From Vicinamibacterales bacterium (GTDB lineage Bacteria > Acidobacteriota > Vicinamibacteria > Vicinamibacterales > UBA8438), in NCBI GenBank assembly GCA_030745255.1, contig JASLOY010000125.1:1-8753 (forward strand): 8,753 nt of DNA, written 5' to 3'. Under the pieces are notes generated by a model. It did no database searches. It saw only the letters and a list, made by a program, of their open reading frames with translations, and was not told where the DNA came from. Numbering within the stretch: the first letter of the stretch is position 1; each line of letters opens with the position of its first letter. The position numbers and the translations under genes are program-made. Positions 6,336 to 8,753 of this stretch are shown one piece after another.

Positions 6336-6424
6336 CACGATTCACCGCCGCTCGAGATTCCGTCGGCGAACTTCGGCGAGGTCTCGCCGTAGCCTTGGCG
6401 GAGGCGGAAGGAACACACACATGA
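6332..6424 (+). CDS. Possible 30-residue ORF linking the two metal-hydrolase genes by ATGA overlaps
   Basis: ATG 6332 overlaps the TGA of the upstream gene (ATGA, 6332-6335). Thirty codons later the frame's TGA (6422-6424) overlaps the ATG of the next gene (ATGA, 6421-6424). The frame fills the whole gap. The peptide would start MTRFTAARD and end EAEGTHT, with a central Arg/Glu/Leu/Ala segment that could form an amphipathic helix. It has no signal peptide. No strong ribosome site precedes it, so translation would depend on coupling from the upstream gene. A chance open frame in GC-rich DNA is a real alternative, and I do not recognise the peptide. Confidence 0.3.
   Translation: MTRFTAARDSVGELRRGLAVALAEAEGTHT
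6374..6389 (+). promoter_or_regulatory. Intercistronic hairpin between the MBL and cyclase genes
   Basis: CGGCGAG (6374-6380) and CTCGCCG (6383-6389) form a 7-bp dyad with a 2-bp centre; as RNA, six pairs would close a GGUC tetraloop. A direct copy of TCGGCGA (6363-6369) precedes it. It ends 18 nt before the cyclase Shine-Dalgarno site AAGGA (6408-6412), so it could be an RNA processing or stability element or a translation modulator. No T tract follows, so it is not an intrinsic terminator. Confidence 0.4.
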
Positions 6425-7383
6425 ATCCACACGTCGTCGCGCGCGGCTTCACCGCGTTGATCGCCATCTGGCTCGCTGGCGGCTGGAACCTAGAGGCGCA
6501 GCAGCGCCCCGAGGTCACCAAAGCCCTGGTCGATCAGTGGATGCAGGAGCTCTCGAACTGGGGCCGGTGGGGCCAGGATGACGAGCTCGGCGCCGTCAAC
6601 CTGATCACCCAGGCCAAGCGCCGCGAGGCGCTGGCGCTGGCGACGACCGGCGAGGTTGTGTCGCTGTCACTCCCGATCAGCGTCGTCGCGCCCCCCGACG
6701 ATCCGTACTCCACGACCGCATTTACCAATCTGCGTGTCGTCGACATTCCGTCCGGCTTTCTGATGGAGCGCCAGCAGGTGGCGTTCCACGGGTCCACCGT
6801 CAGTCATCTCGACGCGCTGTGCCACGCGCACCACGAGGGCAAGATCTACAACGGTGTCGCCCTGGAGGATGCCTTCACCGAAGACGGCTGCTCGCACATG
6901 GGTATCAGCGGTCTTGCTGGCGGCATCGTCACGCGCGGCGTGCTGCTCGACATCCCCCGTCTCAAGGGACTCGATGCACTCGAAACGGGGACACACGTCT
7001 ATCCGGAGGACATCGAGGCCTGGGAGCGCCGAACCGGCGTGACGGTCTCGGCAGGCGACGCGGTCTTCCTGCGCACCGGTCGCTGGGTGAACGACAACCG
7101 TTCCGGCTACGACATCACCGTCGCGCCCTGGTTGAAAGAACGCGACGCCGCCCTGGTCGGTAGCGACGGCACCCAGGACGTCGGCCAGATACCTGGCACC
7201 ACCCTTCCGTTCCACAAACTGGTGCTGGTCGCACTGGGCGCGAATATCTTCGACAACATGGATCTGGAGGCCCTGGCCGAAACCGCCGCCCGGCTCAACC
7301 GGTGGGAGTTCCTGCTGGTCGCCGCCCCGATTCCGAACCCCGGCGGCACCGGCTCGCCGCTGAACCCGCTTGCGATATTCTGA
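6421..7383 (+). CDS. Exported cyclase-family (kynurenine formamidase-like) metal-dependent hydrolase
   Basis: The 320-residue product starts at ATG 6421, with AAGGA eight nucleotides upstream. An N-terminal segment (about 1-26, ending LEA|QQ) looks like a Sec signal peptide, unlike cytoplasmic KynB enzymes. The family (PF04199, 'putative cyclase') includes kynurenine formamidase and isatin hydrolase, which hydrolyse amide bonds with a divalent metal. The metal motif is H123-G-S-T-V-S-H129-L-D131-A-L-C-H135, followed by HHEGKIYNG. This fits HxDxxxH, with the first His further upstream than in the classic HxGTHxD motif. H265 and the downstream acidic D278/D281 are candidates for the remaining ligands. 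The body is longer than KynB (about 210 residues) because of the N-terminal part and an insert around 140-210. It is the second main gene of the operon, 37 bp before the heptamer array and serine hydrolase. Substrate unknown. Confidence 0.85.
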   Translation: MNPHVVARGFTALIAIWLAGGWNLEAQQRPEVTKALVDQWMQELSNWGRWGQDDELGAVNLITQAKRREALALATTGEVVSLSLPISVVAPPDDPYSTTAFTNLRVVDIPSGFLMERQQVAFHGSTVSHLDALCHAHHEGKIYNGVALEDAFTEDGCSHMGISGLAGGIVTRGVLLDIPRLKGLDALETGTHVYPEDIEAWERRTGVTVSAGDAVFLRTGRWVNDNRSGYDITVAPWLKERDAALVGSDGTQDVGQIPGTTLPFHKLVLVALGANIFDNMDLEALAETAARLNRWEFLLVAAPIPNPGGTGSPLNPLAIF

Positions 7384-7385
7384 AC

Positions 7386-7420
7386 GCCTGAAGCCCGTAG
7401 CCCGAGGCCTGAAGCCAGAC
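7386..7420 (+). repeat. Heptamer tandem array before the serine hydrolase gene
   Basis: Five 7-bp units follow the cyclase stop codon: GCCTGAA, GCCCGTA, GCCCGAG, GCCTGAA and GCCAGAC. In rotated register (GCCTGAA against GTCAGAA) it shares the frame GNCNGAA with the arrays around 3182-3362, and it has the same 35-bp span. It fills most of the 62-bp gap and ends 13 bp before the Shine-Dalgarno site of the next gene. Confidence 0.65.
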
Positions 7421-7433
7421 AGAACGACCCCCT

Positions 7434-7438
7434 GGAGG
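7434..7438 (+). promoter_or_regulatory. Shine-Dalgarno site fixing the GTG start of the serine hydrolase
   Basis: GGAGG lies seven nucleotides before GTG 7446. The next in-frame ATG is far inside the gene, beyond the signal sequence, so this GTG is the likely start. Confidence 0.8.
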
Positions 7439-7445
7439 TGCACTT

Positions 7446-8750
7446 GTGAGATTGAACCTCGATCGACGTTGGTTGACCGTCATCCTCCTCACGCTCGTCT
7501 CGATCGCGTGCTCGACCGCTGCCGGCGGCGTCGCAGAGGATGTCGCCGGGACGCGCGATCTCGCGATGGTCGCGCCGGAAACGGTCGGCGTCTCATCCGA
7601 CCGGCTCGAACGGCTTGAAGCCGGTATGGAGCGGTTCATCGAACAGCGCCGCCTGGCAGGGGTCCACACGATGATGGCCCGGCACGGCAAGATCGTGCAC
7701 TCGAGCATCAGTGGCGCGAAAGACGTCGAGAGCGGCAACCCGCTCACTGAAGATGCGATCTACCGCATCTTCTCGATGAGCAAGCCGATTACCGGCGTCG
7801 CCATGATGATGCTCTACGAAGAAGGCAAATGGCGGCTGAACGACCCGGTGACCAAGTTCATTCCGGAGTTCGAGAACCTGCAGGTGTATGCCGGCGACGG
7901 CCCGAACGGGGAGCCGCGCCTCGAGGACGCGAACCGCTCGATGACGATGCGCGAGCTGATGACCCACTCGTCGGGGCTGGCCTACGGGCTTGGCAACGGC
8001 AACGCGGTCGACCGGATGTATCGCGAGACGCGGGTGCTCGATTCCAGCAAGACGCTGCAGGAGATGATCGACACGCTGGCGACGCTGCCGCTGCTGTATC
8101 AGCCGGGTGAACGCTGGTTCTACAGCATCGCGGTCGACGTGCAGGGGTATCTGGTCGAGAAGATCTCAGGCCAGCCGTTCGACCAGTTCCTCGAGGAACG
8201 CATCTTCGAGCCGTTGGGCATGGTGGACACGGCATTCTACGTCCCGGCGGAAAAGCTCGACCGCCTCGCCCTGACTCATGGCGAGGATGAAGAGGGCGCG
8301 CTGGTCCTGCCGGAACAGCGCGGTGATGCGACCCGGCATCCGGCCGGCCCCTCTGGCGGTGGTGGACTCTACAGCACGACGATGGACTACCTGCGGTTCA
8401 CTCAGCTGGTGCTCAACGGCGGCGAGCTCGATGGCGTGCGTCTGCTGTCGCCGCGCAGTGTCGAGATGATGCGCACGAACCATCTGTCGGAGCAGGCGCT
8501 CAGCACGATGGGTCCGGGGTCCGGGTTCGGGCTCGATTTCGGGGTTGTCATGGATCCGGCCGCGGCCGGTGAGCCGTACTCGACGGGCGCGTTCCGCTGG
8601 GGCGGCGCCGCCGGCACCTGGTTCTGGATCGACCCGAAGGAAGATCTGATCTTCGTGGGAATGATCCAGCAGTTCGGCCAGTGGCGTCCGGACGTGCGTA
8701 GCCTGAGCCGTAGGCTCACGTATCAGGCGATTCTGGAACCGGCGTCGTAG
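7446..8750 (+). CDS. Exported serine hydrolase, class C beta-lactamase / family VIII carboxylesterase-like
   Basis: The 434-residue product starts at GTG. Residues 4-21 are a hydrophobic export signal ending SIA|C22. C22 could be lipidated, but Ser at -3 is not the usual Leu/Val, so lipoprotein or ordinary secretion are both possible. The beta-lactamase fold (PF00144) is shown by S110-M-S-K113 (nucleophile Ser and Lys), Y226-S-I (catalytic Tyr) and W385-G-G replacing the KTG box. SxxK plus YS plus WGG is typical of family VIII esterases such as EstB, which cleave esters and sometimes beta-lactams. Other family segments are MTHSSGLAYG, ISGQPF, EPLGMVDTAFYV and GGGLYSTTMDYLRF. It is last in the operon within view and complete; its TAG ends three bases before the window edge. 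Esterase activity is favoured over true beta-lactamase, with a D-aminopeptidase or PBP-like peptidase as alternatives. Confidence 0.93.
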   Translation: MRLNLDRRWLTVILLTLVSIACSTAAGGVAEDVAGTRDLAMVAPETVGVSSDRLERLEAGMERFIEQRRLAGVHTMMARHGKIVHSSISGAKDVESGNPLTEDAIYRIFSMSKPITGVAMMMLYEEGKWRLNDPVTKFIPEFENLQVYAGDGPNGEPRLEDANRSMTMRELMTHSSGLAYGLGNGNAVDRMYRETRVLDSSKTLQEMIDTLATLPLLYQPGERWFYSIAVDVQGYLVEKISGQPFDQFLEERIFEPLGMVDTAFYVPAEKLDRLALTHGEDEEGALVLPEQRGDATRHPAGPSGGGGLYSTTMDYLRFTQLVLNGGELDGVRLLSPRSVEMMRTNHLSEQALSTMGPGSGFGLDFGVVMDPAAAGEPYSTGAFRWGGAAGTWFWIDPKEDLIFVGMIQQFGQWRPDVRSLSRRLTYQAILEPAS

Positions 8751-8753
8751 AGG

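Noticed and set aside
8704..8718. Dyad TGAGCC-GTA-GGCTCA near the end of the serine hydrolase gene
   Set aside because: It lies within the coding sequence 30 bp before the stop and has no T tract; most likely a coincidence of codon choice.
1..8753. CRISPR array, tRNA or rRNA genes, phage or conjugation genes
   Set aside because: No regularly spaced repeats with unique spacers, no cloverleaf or rRNA-like sequence, and no mobile-element protein were seen on either strand.

Overview
The window is a GC-rich bacterial chromosomal segment with five confidently recognisable protein genes plus one tentative 30-codon ORF. Four of the gene products carry N-terminal export signals or membrane segments. 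The mix of exported hydrolases, an NHL/PAL-type beta-propeller, heptameric intergenic repeats and high GC suggests a soil-type Acidobacteriota lineage (for example Vicinamibacteria). That assignment is inference from gene style; no marker in the window fixes it.

Layout. 1-285 has no convincing gene and ends in a strong stem-loop that suits termination of the leftward gene. 286-1377 (-) encodes an exported six-bladed-propeller protein related to peptidyl-alpha-hydroxyglycine alpha-amidating lyase (PAL). 1378-1755 is the divergent regulatory region. 1756-3177 (+) encodes a MATE-family multidrug/cation antiporter. 3178-3360 is a convergent intergenic region framed by two inverted arrays of five heptamers each. 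Both neighbouring stop codons lie in TCTAGA hexamers at its two edges. 3361-5193 (-) encodes the ribosome-associated GTPase TypA/BipA. 5194-5339 is a second divergent promoter region.

From 5340 to 8750 three genes run on the + strand and look like one operon: an exported metallo-beta-lactamase-fold hydrolase resembling subclass B3, an exported cyclase/kynurenine-formamidase-like metal hydrolase, and a lipoprotein-like or secreted serine hydrolase with the SxxK, YS and WGG motifs of class C beta-lactamases and family VIII carboxylesterases. A 30-codon ORF fills the gap between the first two genes and overlaps both by ATGA. A third heptamer array sits in the gap before the last gene.

How the genes may work together. 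The three exported hydrolases use two metal-dependent chemistries and one serine chemistry, so a shared job in breaking down an ester, lactone, lactam or amide compound outside the cytoplasm is plausible, but the substrate is unknown. MATE efflux, TypA (a ribosome and stress factor) and the PAL-like protein are separate transcription units with no clear functional link to that operon. The best candidates for something undescribed are the heptamer arrays, the doubly ATGA-linked small ORF, and the PAL-like protein, which keeps the zinc triad but seems to lack one catalytic arginine.
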